From the NCBI GenBank assembly GCA_022766785.1, contig JALEOL010000063.1:1-50976 (forward strand): a DNA stretch of 50,976 nt, read 5' to 3'. Shown in pieces: positions 17,911 to 27,170 of this stretch (the first letter of the stretch is position 1; every line of letters begins with the position of its first letter). The notes below the pieces were generated by a model. That model saw only the letters and a list, made by a program, of their open reading frames with translations. It was not told where the DNA came from and searched no databases. This stretch comes from Oscillospiraceae bacterium (lineage in GTDB: Bacteria > Bacillota > Clostridia > Oscillospirales > Ruminococcaceae). Made by a program: the position numbers and the translations under genes.

Positions 17911-19707
17911 ATGTCTGAAAGAATTCCCAAGAGAAGCGATATCAACGCCAAGGACAAGTGGTCGATAGAGGATATCTACCCCACCAACGAGGCGTGGGAG
18001 CAGGACTTTGCCACGGCAAAGAAAATGCCTGAGCAGATAGCGTCCTACAAGGGGCTTCTGTCCACCGACTCCGCGAAGCTGCTGGAGTATCTCAAAGCCG
18101 ACGACGATATGACGGTGCTCCTGGAGAGCCTGATAAACTATGCACAGCGCAAAAACGACGAGGACACCCGCGAATCGAAATACCAGGACATGGTGAGCAG
18201 GCTTGAAATGCTGTTCGTCGATATTTCCGGCGCGGCGGCGTTCGTCACCCCGGAGATACTTTCGATAGACGATGAGACGATGGAGCGCTTTTTCAGAGAG
18301 CAGCCGGACATGGAGCTTTACCGCCTGTGCCTGGACAGAGTTCGCCGCAAAAAGGCACATTTCTTGTCCGAAGCGGAGGAGCGGATCATGGCGCTGACCG
18401 GGGAAATGACCGGTTCGCCGGACAACATCTTCTCAATGTTCAACGACGCTGACCTGAAATTCCCCGACGCTGTGGACAAGGACGGGAACTCGCACCAGGT
18501 CACTCACGGGAGCTATATCCCGCTGATGCACTCAAATGACAGGGTGCTGCGGAAGTCCGCGTTCGAGAGCCTATACGGGGTGTATGAGAATTTCCGCAAC
18601 ACCTCGGCGGCGGTGCTTTCTTCCCAGGTGAAGTGCCTGACCTTCCGCGCCCGTGCAAGGAAGTACGACAGCACTCTTCAGGCGGCGCTTGACGGCAATG
18701 AAGTCCCGGTGGAGGTTTATAAACAGCTTATCGAAGCGGTGCACGAGAACATGCACTATATGTATAAATATGTGAAGCTCCGCAAAAAGCTGCTGGGCGT
18801 TGACGAACTGCACGCCTATGACCTCTACGCGCCTATTGTGAGCGATATTGAGGTGAAGGTGCCTTTCGAGCAGGCAAAGCAGGAGGTTTTCGACTCCCTT
18901 GCGCCCATGGGGGAGGAATACCGCGCTATATTCACCCAGGGCATAAACGACCGCTGGATTGACGTTTACGAGAACGAGGGAAAGCGCAGCGGCGCATATT
19001 CCGCAGGAGCAAGAGTTCACCCGTTCGTTCTGCTGAACCACAAAGATACCCTTGACAGCGAGTTCACTCTGGCTCACGAAATGGGTCACGCTATTCATTC
19101 CTACCTTTCGAACAAGAACCAGCCGGTGGTTTATTCGGACTATGTGATATTCGTGGCGGAGGTGGCTTCTACCTGCAACGAGAGCCTGCTGATGCAGCAT
19201 TTGCTGAAAATAACCACCGACAAAAAGCGCCGTGCTTATCTCATAAATTACTTCCTGGAGCAGTTCCGCACCACGCTGTACCGCCAGACGATGTTCGCAG
19301 AGTTTGAACTGATGATAAACGAAAAGGCGGAGAACGGCGAGAGCCTTACCGCAGACGTTCTCTGCGAGCTTTACAGGCAGCTGAACCTGCTGTATTACGG
19401 AGAGGATATCGTTATCGACCACGAGCTTGACATGGAGTGGGCGCGTATTCCGCACTTCTATTACAATTATTATGTGTACCAGTATGCTACGGGTTTTTCC
19501 GCGGCGATAGCGTTAAGCCAGCGTATCCTGAAAGAGGGCGCTGCGGCGGTGAAGGACTATATCGGCTTTCTCAGCGGTGGCTGCTCAAAGGATCCTATCT
19601 CGCTGCTGCGCGGAGCCGGCGTCGATATGACTTCCACAAAGCCTGTAACCGACGCGCTGAAGCTGTTCGGCGAGCTTATCGACGAGATGGAAGAACTGAT
19701 GAAGTGA
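17911..19707 (+). CDS. pepF: Oligoendopeptidase F (M3B metallopeptidase)
   Basis: A 598-residue cytoplasmic zinc peptidase that cuts short peptides. The N-terminal helical domain (about 1-200) is followed by the M3 catalytic domain with HEMGHAIHS, zinc ligands H389 and H393. The downstream Glu ligand is probably in FVAEVAST. The length is normal for PepF (about 600). It has an AAGGAG ribosome site and stands nine bases before a kinase-like ATPase gene, likely in one transcript. Confidence 0.93.
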   Translation: MSERIPKRSDINAKDKWSIEDIYPTNEAWEQDFATAKKMPEQIASYKGLLSTDSAKLLEYLKADDDMTVLLESLINYAQRKNDEDTRESKYQDMVSRLEMLFVDISGAAAFVTPEILSIDDETMERFFREQPDMELYRLCLDRVRRKKAHFLSEAEERIMALTGEMTGSPDNIFSMFNDADLKFPDAVDKDGNSHQVTHGSYIPLMHSNDRVLRKSAFESLYGVYENFRNTSAAVLSSQVKCLTFRARARKYDSTLQAALDGNEVPVEVYKQLIEAVHENMHYMYKYVKLRKKLLGVDELHAYDLYAPIVSDIEVKVPFEQAKQEVFDSLAPMGEEYRAIFTQGINDRWIDVYENEGKRSGAYSAGARVHPFVLLNHKDTLDSEFTLAHEMGHAIHSYLSNKNQPVVYSDYVIFVAEVASTCNESLLMQHLLKITTDKKRRAYLINYFLEQFRTTLYRQTMFAEFELMINEKAENGESLTADVLCELYRQLNLLYYGEDIVIDHELDMEWARIPHFYYNYYVYQYATGFSAAIALSQRILKEGAAAVKDYIGFLSGGCSKDPISLLRGAGVDMTSTKPVTDALKLFGELIDEMEELMK

Positions 19708-19716
19708 CGGTGCGTT

Positions 19717-20826
19717 ATGGTTGATCTTGAAGAACAGCTGAGCAGGTTCCTTTCTCTGTTCAGCGGAAGCGAGGACAGGGTCGCGCTGCTTGACAGCACC
19801 CTGAAATGCGTCCGGGGCTGCGACATGATGTCTAAGGGCGAGAACCTGCTCAGCTTAGTGCGCGAACCTATCCCAAACCCTATGCATGATATGACTGAAG
19901 CATCGGTGTACAAGAACGAGAAATTCTACTGCTGCCGTATCATGCCCGTAAAGAACTCCGCCGGAGAGAGCGACGCATACATCTGCGAGTTCGTTTCAGT
20001 GGAGGGAGCAAGGGCGATCGCTGAGCGTGCGGACATCGCTTCCGAGCTTCTGCCGCTATATAATGCGGTGACATTCAATTCCTCAAAGATATGGGAAAGC
20101 TCCGGAAAACTCAGGGATATGTTCATGAAAGGCGGCGACTTTGAGAAGCTGTCGCTGGCTCTGGATATTGAGGGAGCGATGGCAAACATCTCCGCAGTCT
20201 GCCGAAACGCGTTTGAATACGCCAACATGCTTTACAGCGAGAACCAGGCGGCGGTGATAGACGCGGCTGCCCTATGCCGGGCGCTGGGAGAGAGGTGCAA
20301 CGCGGCTCTTGCCAAATGCGGCAGGCGTATCGAGGTACTGGTGGAGCTGGAGGATCTGAACATCTGGGCTGACAGCCGCCGGGCGGTAGTTGCGCTGATG
20401 AACGCGATCCAGAATGCGCTGCTGTATTCCCCGAGGGATACCGAGCCGATCGTTGCGGTCTACAGAAAGCACGCCCACGGCAGGGAATTCGTCGAGATAC
20501 AGATAACCAACGAGAACGTCATGTTCACGAGCCGGGATTTCAAGGATAAGGTGGACGTGAATTTCAGCTTCCAGCGCCTTGGCTACGGCATTCCGATAAT
20601 CAAACGGTTCGCACAGGTCTGCGGAGGAAGATTTGACATGAGAGAAGAAAACGGCAGGGTAATAGTCACGCTCACGCTGCCGCCGGCACCCGGGGATCCT
20701 TCCTGCACAGTCACTCTGCGTTCTCCGGAGCTGACGTTCTACTCCACCGGTACACCGGATATCATGGATATCATGATGATGGAGGTTGTGCAGTTCTTTG
20801 GTGAAAAAACCGATACGAACAGCTAA
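19717..20826 (+). CDS. HATPase-domain protein lacking a phospho-acceptor histidine
   Basis: A 369-residue protein. The N-terminal half looks PAS-like (about 20-100), with a helical linker after it. The C-terminal half has a histidine-kinase-type ATP-binding fold with N-box MNAIQNALLYS and G2-like GYGIPIIKRFAQVCGG. The usual H-box (SHELRTP type) is missing: the helix reads LPLYNAVTFNSSKIW. The G1 box is ITNENVMF rather than DxGxG. It is therefore unlikely to autophosphorylate and may act as a regulatory ATPase or a partner of another kinase. It lies between pepF and a complete two-component pair. The function is unknown. Confidence 0.7.
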   Translation: MVDLEEQLSRFLSLFSGSEDRVALLDSTLKCVRGCDMMSKGENLLSLVREPIPNPMHDMTEASVYKNEKFYCCRIMPVKNSAGESDAYICEFVSVEGARAIAERADIASELLPLYNAVTFNSSKIWESSGKLRDMFMKGGDFEKLSLALDIEGAMANISAVCRNAFEYANMLYSENQAAVIDAAALCRALGERCNAALAKCGRRIEVLVELEDLNIWADSRRAVVALMNAIQNALLYSPRDTEPIVAVYRKHAHGREFVEIQITNENVMFTSRDFKDKVDVNFSFQRLGYGIPIIKRFAQVCGGRFDMREENGRVIVTLTLPPAPGDPSCTVTLRSPELTFYSTGTPDIMDIMMMEVVQFFGEKTDTNS

Positions 20827-20900
20827 TATTCAGCGGTCTTTCACAGCCCTTTCATTTTTTTGGTTTATAATTATCCGCACAGGCAGATGTTTTCGGGATC

Positions 20901-20921
20901 GGCGTTCTGAACAGGAACGCC
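20901..20921 (+). other. Intergenic hairpin before the OmpR/HK pair
   Basis: GGCGTTC (20901-20907) pairs with GAACGCC (20915-20921). No T-run follows, so a terminator role is weak. It may be a leader hairpin or a regulatory site. Confidence 0.35.
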
Positions 20922-20991
20922 TGATTTCAGCGAAAATTTCTATTGTGAAAAGAAACGGTTAGAATATCAATGTTTTACAGGAGATGATATC

Positions 20992-21675
20992 ATGTACAGA
21001 ATTCTTGTTGTTGATGACGAGGAGAATATCCGCGAGGTCATCAAGGAATACGCCGAGTTTGAGGGCCATGAGGTATCCGAGGCATGCGACGGAATGCAGG
21101 CAGTGGAAATGGTGAAGAACAACGACTATGACATAATCATCATGGACGTTATGATGCCGCGGCTCGACGGCTATTCCGCCTGCAAGGAGATCCGCAAGAT
21201 AAAGCAGATACCCGTGCTGATGCTTTCGGCAAGGGGCGAGGAGTACGACAAGCTGTTCGGGTTCGAGCTGGGCATTGACGATTATGTTGTGAAGCCATTC
21301 TCCCCGAAAGAGGTCATGGCGAGGGTGAACGCAATAGTAAAGCGCAATTCCGGCGCCGCAGCGCCTGCCGCCGCAGCGCCGGAGACCGTGAAGTTCGGGG
21401 GACTGGAGATCAATTTCACCTCCCGTGACGTTTACATCGACGGCGTAAAGGCAAATCTCACGCCCAAGGAATACGACCTGCTGTTCTACCTTGTACGCAA
21501 CAAGAACATCGCCCTGACGCGCAACAAGCTGCTTGAGGAGGTATGGGGCTATGATTTCTTCGGCGACGACCGCACGATAGACACACATATCAAGATGCTG
21601 CGCAATAATCTCGGCCCGTATCGCAACTACATCGTTACACTCCGCGGCATGGGGTATAAGTTCGAGGCGAACTGA
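20992..21675 (+). CDS. OmpR/PhoB-family response regulator
   Basis: A 227-residue regulator. The receiver (1-120) has the acidic pair in VVDDEEN, phospho-acceptor Asp in IIMDVMMPRLDG, and Lys in VVKPFSPKE. An Ala/Pro linker follows, then a winged helix (about 130-225) ending GMGYKFE. The stop overlaps the start of the sensor kinase gene (ATGA), so the two form an operon. AGGAG precedes the ATG. The stimulus and regulon are unknown. Confidence 0.95.
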   Translation: MYRILVVDDEENIREVIKEYAEFEGHEVSEACDGMQAVEMVKNNDYDIIIMDVMMPRLDGYSACKEIRKIKQIPVLMLSARGEEYDKLFGFELGIDDYVVKPFSPKEVMARVNAIVKRNSGAAAPAAAAPETVKFGGLEINFTSRDVYIDGVKANLTPKEYDLLFYLVRNKNIALTRNKLLEEVWGYDFFGDDRTIDTHIKMLRNNLGPYRNYIVTLRGMGYKFEAN

Positions 21676-23165
21676 TGAAATTCCTCAGGAGCATTAAATT
21701 CAACGTATGGGTGCGCTTTGAGGCGATAGTGCTTGCAATGCTGGTATTCACCTATGTGTTCCTGATCTCCATGTTCCCGATGTTCTACGAGTGGATGAAA
21801 TCCTACGAGATCGCCGAAGCTATGGCTTACATCAAGGCGAGCTGGACTCTGGATTACGATGACAGCACGGAATTTAGCAACAAGGTCACCAACATTGCGT
21901 GGAAAAACAAGATGTACATTGAGATCACCACGCCCTATTACCGTGGCTATGTCGATTACCTCGGAGGGAGCCAGTCCATGTACAAGCTGGACAAATCCCA
22001 GTACCGCGCCGCAGCGATAGCCTCTGAAAGCGGCGTGTATTACGAAAAATTTCGTGACGAGCGCGAGAATAACACGGTGCTGACGATGTGCACCTTTATC
22101 GGGAGCAGGGAAGATCCGCAGGCTTTTATATTCATATGCAGCTATATGGAGCCGGTGGGATCTACCATGGCGATATTCCAGCGGCAGTTCCTCTTTGTGG
22201 CGATAATCATAATGCTGCTGACTCTGTTTATTTCGATATTCTTCTCGACAAGGCTGACAAATCCGATAATCAGCATAAACAAGCACGCGAAGGAACTTCC
22301 TCAAGGAAAATTCGATCTTACTATAGACGAGAAGAACTTCAACGAGATAAAGCAGCTTGCCGCAACGCTTCAGGACGCGTCAAAGGAGATCGCGAAATCA
22401 GACGATCTGCGCCGCGAGCTTATGGCGAATATATCCCACGACCTGCGCACTCCGCTTACGATGATCAAGGCTTATGCTGAGATGATACGGGATCTTTCCG
22501 GAGATAATCCCGAAAAGCGAGAGCGGCACCTGAAGGTCATCATTGACGAGACCGACCGTCTGTCCTCACTGGTGAACGATATCCTGGATCTGTCAAAGCT
22601 CCAGGCAGGCGTTACCGAGATGAACATGTCTGTATTTGACCTGTCCGAGAGGCTTTCCGGGGTGATCTCCCGGTTTGATATCCTGAAGGAGAACGACGGG
22701 ATAATAATCGAGCTTCACGCGGACGAGGGTATCATGATCAATGCGGATATCACCAAGCTGGAGCAGGTGGTGTATAATCTCATCAACAATGCAGTCACAT
22801 ACACCGGAGACGATAACACGGTGATCGTCAGACTGTACCGCAAGTCCCCTGGACTTATGCGCTTTGAAGTCACCGACCACGGCGACGGCATCGCGCCGGA
22901 ATACCTGCCCTATATCTGGGACAGATACTACAAGGTCAGTGAGCGCAACAAGACCCACAAGCGCGCGAAGATGGGAAGCGGCATAGGACTTTCGATCGTA
23001 AAGAATGTGCTGGAGAAGCACGGCTTCGCATATGGAGCGGATAGCACAGTAGGCAGGGGAAGTACGTTCTGGTTCGAGGCGCCGGAATACCACGAGCCTG
23101 TTGAAAGCGAACCGCCGAAGCAGTCTCTGAGGATCAGGAAAAACACTGATGATCCACAGAAATAA
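21675..23165 (+). CDS. Sensor histidine kinase
   Basis: A 496-residue membrane kinase, partner of the upstream response regulator. It has one helix near residues 15-38, an extracellular region of about 120 residues, a second helix near 172-194, and a HAMP segment with TNPIISINKHAKELP. The HisKA domain has ANISHDLRTPLTMI, the ATPase NLINNAVTYTG, DHGDGI and GSGIGLSIV. All catalytic boxes are intact. The last 30 residues are a charged tail. Confidence 0.95.
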   Translation: MKFLRSIKFNVWVRFEAIVLAMLVFTYVFLISMFPMFYEWMKSYEIAEAMAYIKASWTLDYDDSTEFSNKVTNIAWKNKMYIEITTPYYRGYVDYLGGSQSMYKLDKSQYRAAAIASESGVYYEKFRDERENNTVLTMCTFIGSREDPQAFIFICSYMEPVGSTMAIFQRQFLFVAIIIMLLTLFISIFFSTRLTNPIISINKHAKELPQGKFDLTIDEKNFNEIKQLAATLQDASKEIAKSDDLRRELMANISHDLRTPLTMIKAYAEMIRDLSGDNPEKRERHLKVIIDETDRLSSLVNDILDLSKLQAGVTEMNMSVFDLSERLSGVISRFDILKENDGIIIELHADEGIMINADITKLEQVVYNLINNAVTYTGDDNTVIVRLYRKSPGLMRFEVTDHGDGIAPEYLPYIWDRYYKVSERNKTHKRAKMGSGIGLSIVKNVLEKHGFAYGADSTVGRGSTFWFEAPEYHEPVESEPPKQSLRIRKNTDDPQK

Positions 23166-23226
23166 AGATACCCACAAAGTTACTGCTGTTCCGGCAGTGA
23201 AGCGTTTTCGGATATCTCACATTATT

Positions 23227-23260
23227 ATGGGCGCACATCTCTGTACGCCCATATTGTTTT
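23227..23260 (+). terminator. Terminator after the two-component operon
   Basis: ATGGGCG (23227-23233) pairs with CGCCCAT (23246-23252), followed by ATTGTTTTG. It lies between convergent genes. Confidence 0.75.
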
Positions 23261-23284
23261 GTACTGTTTTCAAGTCAAGGTTTG

Positions 23285-23301
23285 ATACTAATAACCATTT
23301 A
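23285..23301. repeat. Solo copy of a terminal-repeat string
   Basis: ATACTAATAACCATTTA is identical to bases 15928-15944 at the left end of the hairpin element. It abuts the stop codon of alr. It may be a remnant of that element family or a short dispersed repeat. Confidence 0.5.
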
Positions 23302-24438
23302 TCAGAGGTATCGCAGAAGATCCTTTTCCTCACCGTTTTCGATGTAAAGACGGGGAACTCTCGTTCCGATGCAGCACAGCAGCTCGTAGCTTATCGTTCC
23401 TGTAAGCTCTGCGGCGTGGTCTATGGAGGAGCCGCCGTAAGTTCCGTTTGAATACACCGTCACCACGTCCCCGATCTTTGCCTCGGGGATATCCGTGATG
23501 TCGATCATCGTCTGATCCATGCAGATACGTCCGCATACCGGGGCAGGCTTGCCGCAAACGATCACATTCCACTGTCCGGACAGCTTCCGGTTGAACCCGT
23601 CTGCATAGCCGCAGGGAATGAGCGCCAGCCGCGTGGGCTTTTCCGCGGTGAATGTCCTGCCGTAGCTTACGGTTTCTCCCGGCTTAATGGTCTTTATCTG
23701 GCTGATCACTGATTTCAGGGTGAATATCGACTTTATCCCCTCGGGCAGAGGATACTCGATATTCGGGCGGTGTCCGTACATTACTATCCCGGCGCGGACG
23801 AGATCAGCCTCAAATTCCTTGTGGAACAGTATGCCGCCGCTGTTCTGGCAGTGCATGGGGAGGTTTCTCGGCTTGCAGATGTCCGCAAGGCGCTTGTATT
23901 GCAGCTTTGTGAAATCCTCGTCGGTCTGCTCCAGTGAGTCCGCGACCGCAAAATGGGTGTACCCGGCTTTGCAGTCAAGCCCCGGCAGGGCGAGTATCCT
24001 GTCAGCTTCTTCCCCGGTGGTAATGCCGACCCGGGACATTCCGGTGTCGAATTTGATGTGGACGGGCACGACTTTCCCGGCAGCGACCGCAGCAGCAGAA
24101 AGCTCCTCGGCATAATCTACGCTTCCCACGGTGAATATGTAATTTTTGTCAGAGTTTTCTATCACCAGCGGAATGTCACAGTACCCGAACAGCAGGATAT
24201 CACCCAAAACGTTCGCAGAGGAAAGATTCTGGGCTTCCCACAGGTTGGATACGGCGAAGTGCTTTACGCCGCAGCCGTTGAGCGCTTTTGCTATCGCAGC
24301 GTCCCCGTGACCGTAGGCGTTAGCCTTGACAATGGCGATCATTCCCTTGTCCCCGGAAAATCCCCGGATAATTTCAATATTCCTTTTGAGGACGTCAAGA
24401 TCTATCTCCGCCCACGTCCTGTGATAAAAATTCTTCAT
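23302..24438 (-). CDS. alr: Alanine racemase
   Basis: A 378-residue PLP enzyme that interconverts L- and D-alanine for peptidoglycan. The N-terminal barrel has the PLP lysine in AIVKANAYGHG (about residue 38). The C-terminal beta domain has GRICMDQTMIDIT, with the nearby catalytic Tyr expected in VSYGRTF. AGGAG precedes the ATG by seven bases. It is divergent from the LCP-like gene, another envelope-linked gene. Confidence 0.96.
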   Translation of the reverse strand: MKNFYHRTWAEIDLDVLKRNIEIIRGFSGDKGMIAIVKANAYGHGDAAIAKALNGCGVKHFAVSNLWEAQNLSSANVLGDILLFGYCDIPLVIENSDKNYIFTVGSVDYAEELSAAAVAAGKVVPVHIKFDTGMSRVGITTGEEADRILALPGLDCKAGYTHFAVADSLEQTDEDFTKLQYKRLADICKPRNLPMHCQNSGGILFHKEFEADLVRAGIVMYGHRPNIEYPLPEGIKSIFTLKSVISQIKTIKPGETVSYGRTFTAEKPTRLALIPCGYADGFNRKLSGQWNVIVCGKPAPVCGRICMDQTMIDITDIPEAKIGDVVTVYSNGTYGGSSIDHAAELTGTISYELLCCIGTRVPRLYIENGEEKDLLRYL

Positions 24439-24455
24439 GTTCGCTCCTTAATGTG

Positions 24456-24484
24456 TTGAAATTTCTGAAAAAGTGTGGTATAAT
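24456..24484 (+). promoter_or_regulatory. Promoter of the LCP-like gene
   Basis: TTGAAA (24456-24461), 17 bases, perfect TATAAT (24479-24484). Transcription would start near 24491, leaving about 160 bases of leader in which I see no clear riboswitch. Confidence 0.75.
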
Positions 24485-24654
24485 AAAATTGTAGCGTTTA
24501 TTTATTTAATTCTGATTATTTCATTCCGTCTTTGCGGACAGGTTGCCGCAGGTTTTCAGATACACCTTATATATTATATTACTTCTTCCGGAAAAATTCA
24601 ATACCTTTTCCGGGTGCAGAATGAAAAATCGGCGCGAAGATGAAAGGTGACTTT

Positions 24655-25542
24655 ATGGCAGTACGCAGAAAAAGTAACTGGTATATTTATATCATTGCGT
24701 TCGGCATCACCCTGGCGATGATCGTCATGGTGGTGATCTTCCTGAAGGACGTTATTTTCCCGGAGAGCAAAGAGACCGGTCTCAACACGAACGGCACGCT
24801 TTCCGATGATTTCGTTCCGGATAAGAGCATGGGGCTTTCGGTCATGACTATGATCTCAGATACAGACAGCGAAATGCCGTCGCTGTTCATCGCGGCGGTC
24901 TATGACGCTGTGGAGAACCGGCTGACCTACATTCCGCTGAATGACAGCATAGCGCTCAGTTCCTCCGGCAGAACTCTCCCTAATATCTACGCGGCGCAGG
25001 GCGGAAGCGGCGTTGCAAAGGCAGTATCCGACGTGCTGGAGATCGGTTTTGACGGGTATATCCGGTTCACGAGGGACAGCTTTATGGAGCTGATGTCGGC
25101 GTTCGGCAATGTTGAATACGAGGTGGCAAAGACGCTGCTTATCGACGACGGCGCCGAGGTCAGGGCAATTAATTCCGGAAAGCAGATATTCACTGCGGAA
25201 ATGCTGTACAAGTACATCATGTTCGCGGATTTTGATGAGGGAGAGAGCTATCGCTTCAACATGATAGGCTCTATCCTTATAGAGCTTGTGAACCAGAACA
25301 TTTCATACATCGACAGCTCGCTGCTGGACGTGTATGCTGCGAATATTCTGGAGAACTCGGAGACAGACCTCACCGAGGATCGCTATAAGCACAGCAAGGC
25401 GGCGATGCTCAACACGATACGCTACGGCATAAATCCGGCGGAGTACTATGTTCCCTACGGAGAATACGGCGACGACGGCAGCTTTATTATTTCTGACAAT
25501 TCCCTTGTTACTATTCGTCAGAAAGCAGGACAGACAGATTAA
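24655..25542 (+). CDS. Degenerate LCP (LytR-CpsA-Psr)-like membrane protein
   Basis: A 295-residue protein with one N-terminal helix (about 9-30) and an extracellular domain. The domain's pattern (core strands, IPLNDSI, YAAQGGSGVAKAVSDVL, and a segment ending SAFGNVEYEV) follows the LCP fold, whose members attach teichoic acids or other polymers to peptidoglycan. The conserved Arg of the IPRD motif is replaced (IPLND), and the usual RSD stretch is absent. Transferase activity is therefore doubtful. The start at 24655 is preferred over 24640 because GGTG precedes it at good distance. It lies just upstream of the LUD gene, nine bases apart. Confidence 0.65.
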   Translation: MAVRRKSNWYIYIIAFGITLAMIVMVVIFLKDVIFPESKETGLNTNGTLSDDFVPDKSMGLSVMTMISDTDSEMPSLFIAAVYDAVENRLTYIPLNDSIALSSSGRTLPNIYAAQGGSGVAKAVSDVLEIGFDGYIRFTRDSFMELMSAFGNVEYEVAKTLLIDDGAEVRAINSGKQIFTAEMLYKYIMFADFDEGESYRFNMIGSILIELVNQNISYIDSSLLDVYAANILENSETDLTEDRYKHSKAAMLNTIRYGINPAEYYVPYGEYGDDGSFIISDNSLVTIRQKAGQTD

Positions 25543-25551
25543 GGAGACATC

Positions 25552-26169
25552 ATGGAAGACAGAATAAGGCGCACTATGGCGGCGCTGGAAAAGAACAATA
25601 TAAAGCCATACTACGCTGAGACGCGCGGGGAGCTTCACGACATCGTGCGCTCCCTTGTAAAGAACGACAGACTGATCACCGCGGGCGGCTCGGTGACTCT
25701 TGAAGAAAGCGGCGTGAAGCAGCTCCTGATGACGGAATTCAAGGGGATCTACCTTGACCGCTCCGAGGGCGTTACTCCGGAGGAGGTCGAGGATATCCTG
25801 CATAAGGCGTTCGTTTCGGACACCTTTTTCGCCAGCAGCAACGCCGTCACCGAGGAGGGCGAGCTTTACAACGTGGACGGCAGGGGAAACCGCGTATCTG
25901 CGATGATCTACGGCCCGAAGCAGGTGGTGCTGATCGTCGGCGTGAACAAGATCGTAAAGGATATGGACGAAGCTGTCCGCCGTGTGGAGCAGGTCGCTGC
26001 CCCAAAGAATACGAAGCGGCTTCATTCCGGCACACCCTGCGAGGTCACGGGAAGCTGTGCCCACTGCCGCAGTGAGGGCAGGATCTGCTGCTCCTATGTA
26101 AGAATGGGTCAGCAGCGCGTCAGGGACAGGATCAAAGTGATTATCGTCAACGAAAATTTTGGATATTGA
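25552..26169 (+). CDS. LUD-domain (lactate utilisation-like) protein
   Basis: A 205-residue protein of the LutC/YkgG-type LUD superfamily. Features include LITAGGSVTLEESG and the NAVTEEGELYNVDGRGNRV segment typical of these proteins. The C-terminal part has a Cys-rich cluster (PCEV, SCAHCR, ICCS) that may bind a metal or iron-sulphur centre. LutA and LutB are absent, so it is a stand-alone member whose role is not established. AAGGAG precedes the ATG. It is followed by manA after 15 bases. Confidence 0.85.
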   Translation: MEDRIRRTMAALEKNNIKPYYAETRGELHDIVRSLVKNDRLITAGGSVTLEESGVKQLLMTEFKGIYLDRSEGVTPEEVEDILHKAFVSDTFFASSNAVTEEGELYNVDGRGNRVSAMIYGPKQVVLIVGVNKIVKDMDEAVRRVEQVAAPKNTKRLHSGTPCEVTGSCAHCRSEGRICCSYVRMGQQRVRDRIKVIIVNENFGY

Positions 26170-26184
26170 GAAAGGATACATAAC

Positions 26185-27150
26185 ATGGCAATTTTAAAAC
26201 TGAAAGCCCCCTGCAAGGACTACATCTGGGGCGGCAACAGACTGCGCGAGGAATACGGCAAGGAGCTTGACTCCGACAGGATCGCCGAGAGCTGGGAGCT
26301 GTCCTGCCACAAGGACGGACAGAGCGTGATTTCTGGCGGAGATTTTGACGGAAAGACCCTTTCGGATTTCATCGCGGAAAAAGGAAAGGGCGTTCTCGGC
26401 AAGAACTGCGAGCGCTTTGAGTATTTCCCGGTGCTGATAAAGCTGATCGACGCAAAGGACAATCTGTCGGTTCAGGTTCACCCCTCGAATGAGTACGCAA
26501 TGCGCGTTGAGGGCGAATACGGCAAGACCGAGATGTGGTATATCGTTGACTGCGACCCGGGCGCGGAGCTTCTGTATGGCTTCAAACACGAGATCAGCAA
26601 GGAGGAATTTGCGCAGAGGATCGCGGACAATACCCTGCTGGAAGTGACAAATAACGTTCCCGTGCACAAGGGCGATGTGTTCTTCATTGAGAGCGGCACG
26701 CTCCATGCGATAGGAAAGGGTATCCTTATCGCTGAGATACAGCAGAATTCCAACACCACCTACCGCATTTACGATTATGGCAGGGTCGGAAAGGACGGAA
26801 AGCCCCGTGAGCTTCACGTGGAGAAAGCCAAGGACGTAACAGAGCTTGTTCCGCCGAAATATCCGACCACAGCCCAGGGCACCCCCACAGCTGTCGAGGG
26901 CGGCACCGAGACGCTGCTGCGCTCCTGCGAATACTTCAATGTGAACAAGCTGGAGCTGGACGGCACGACAATGCTTTCCGCCGGAGAAGGCTCTTTCAAC
27001 TCGCTGCTTGTGCTGGACGGCAGCTTTGAGGTATCTTCCGGAGCGGAGAAGGTAAGCGCGAAGAAGGGCGACAGCCTTTTCGTCAGCGCCGGAACAGGAG
27101 AGTACACAGTTTCCGGAAAGGGAACTATAATTCTTACCGACATCATCTGA
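26185..27150 (+). CDS. manA: Mannose-6-phosphate isomerase, class I
   Basis: A 321-residue cupin zinc enzyme that interconverts mannose 6-phosphate and fructose 6-phosphate. It starts with the family's CKDYIWGGNRL. It has the zinc-site QVHPSNEYA, the Glu in GKTEMWYI, and a further His in GTLHAIGKG, with the C-terminal cupin after about 230. The length matches the short Firmicute type. A ROK kinase gene follows after 20 bases, which suggests joint hexose use. Confidence 0.95.
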   Translation: MAILKLKAPCKDYIWGGNRLREEYGKELDSDRIAESWELSCHKDGQSVISGGDFDGKTLSDFIAEKGKGVLGKNCERFEYFPVLIKLIDAKDNLSVQVHPSNEYAMRVEGEYGKTEMWYIVDCDPGAELLYGFKHEISKEEFAQRIADNTLLEVTNNVPVHKGDVFFIESGTLHAIGKGILIAEIQQNSNTTYRIYDYGRVGKDGKPRELHVEKAKDVTELVPPKYPTTAQGTPTAVEGGTETLLRSCEYFNVNKLELDGTTMLSAGEGSFNSLLVLDGSFEVSSGAEKVSAKKGDSLFVSAGTGEYTVSGKGTIILTDII

Positions 27151-27170
27151 TAACTGACAGGAGGCGTGAT

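Noticed and set aside
24485..24654. Possible riboswitch in the leader of the LCP-like gene
   Set aside because: The leader is long, but I found no stable terminator or known aptamer motif.
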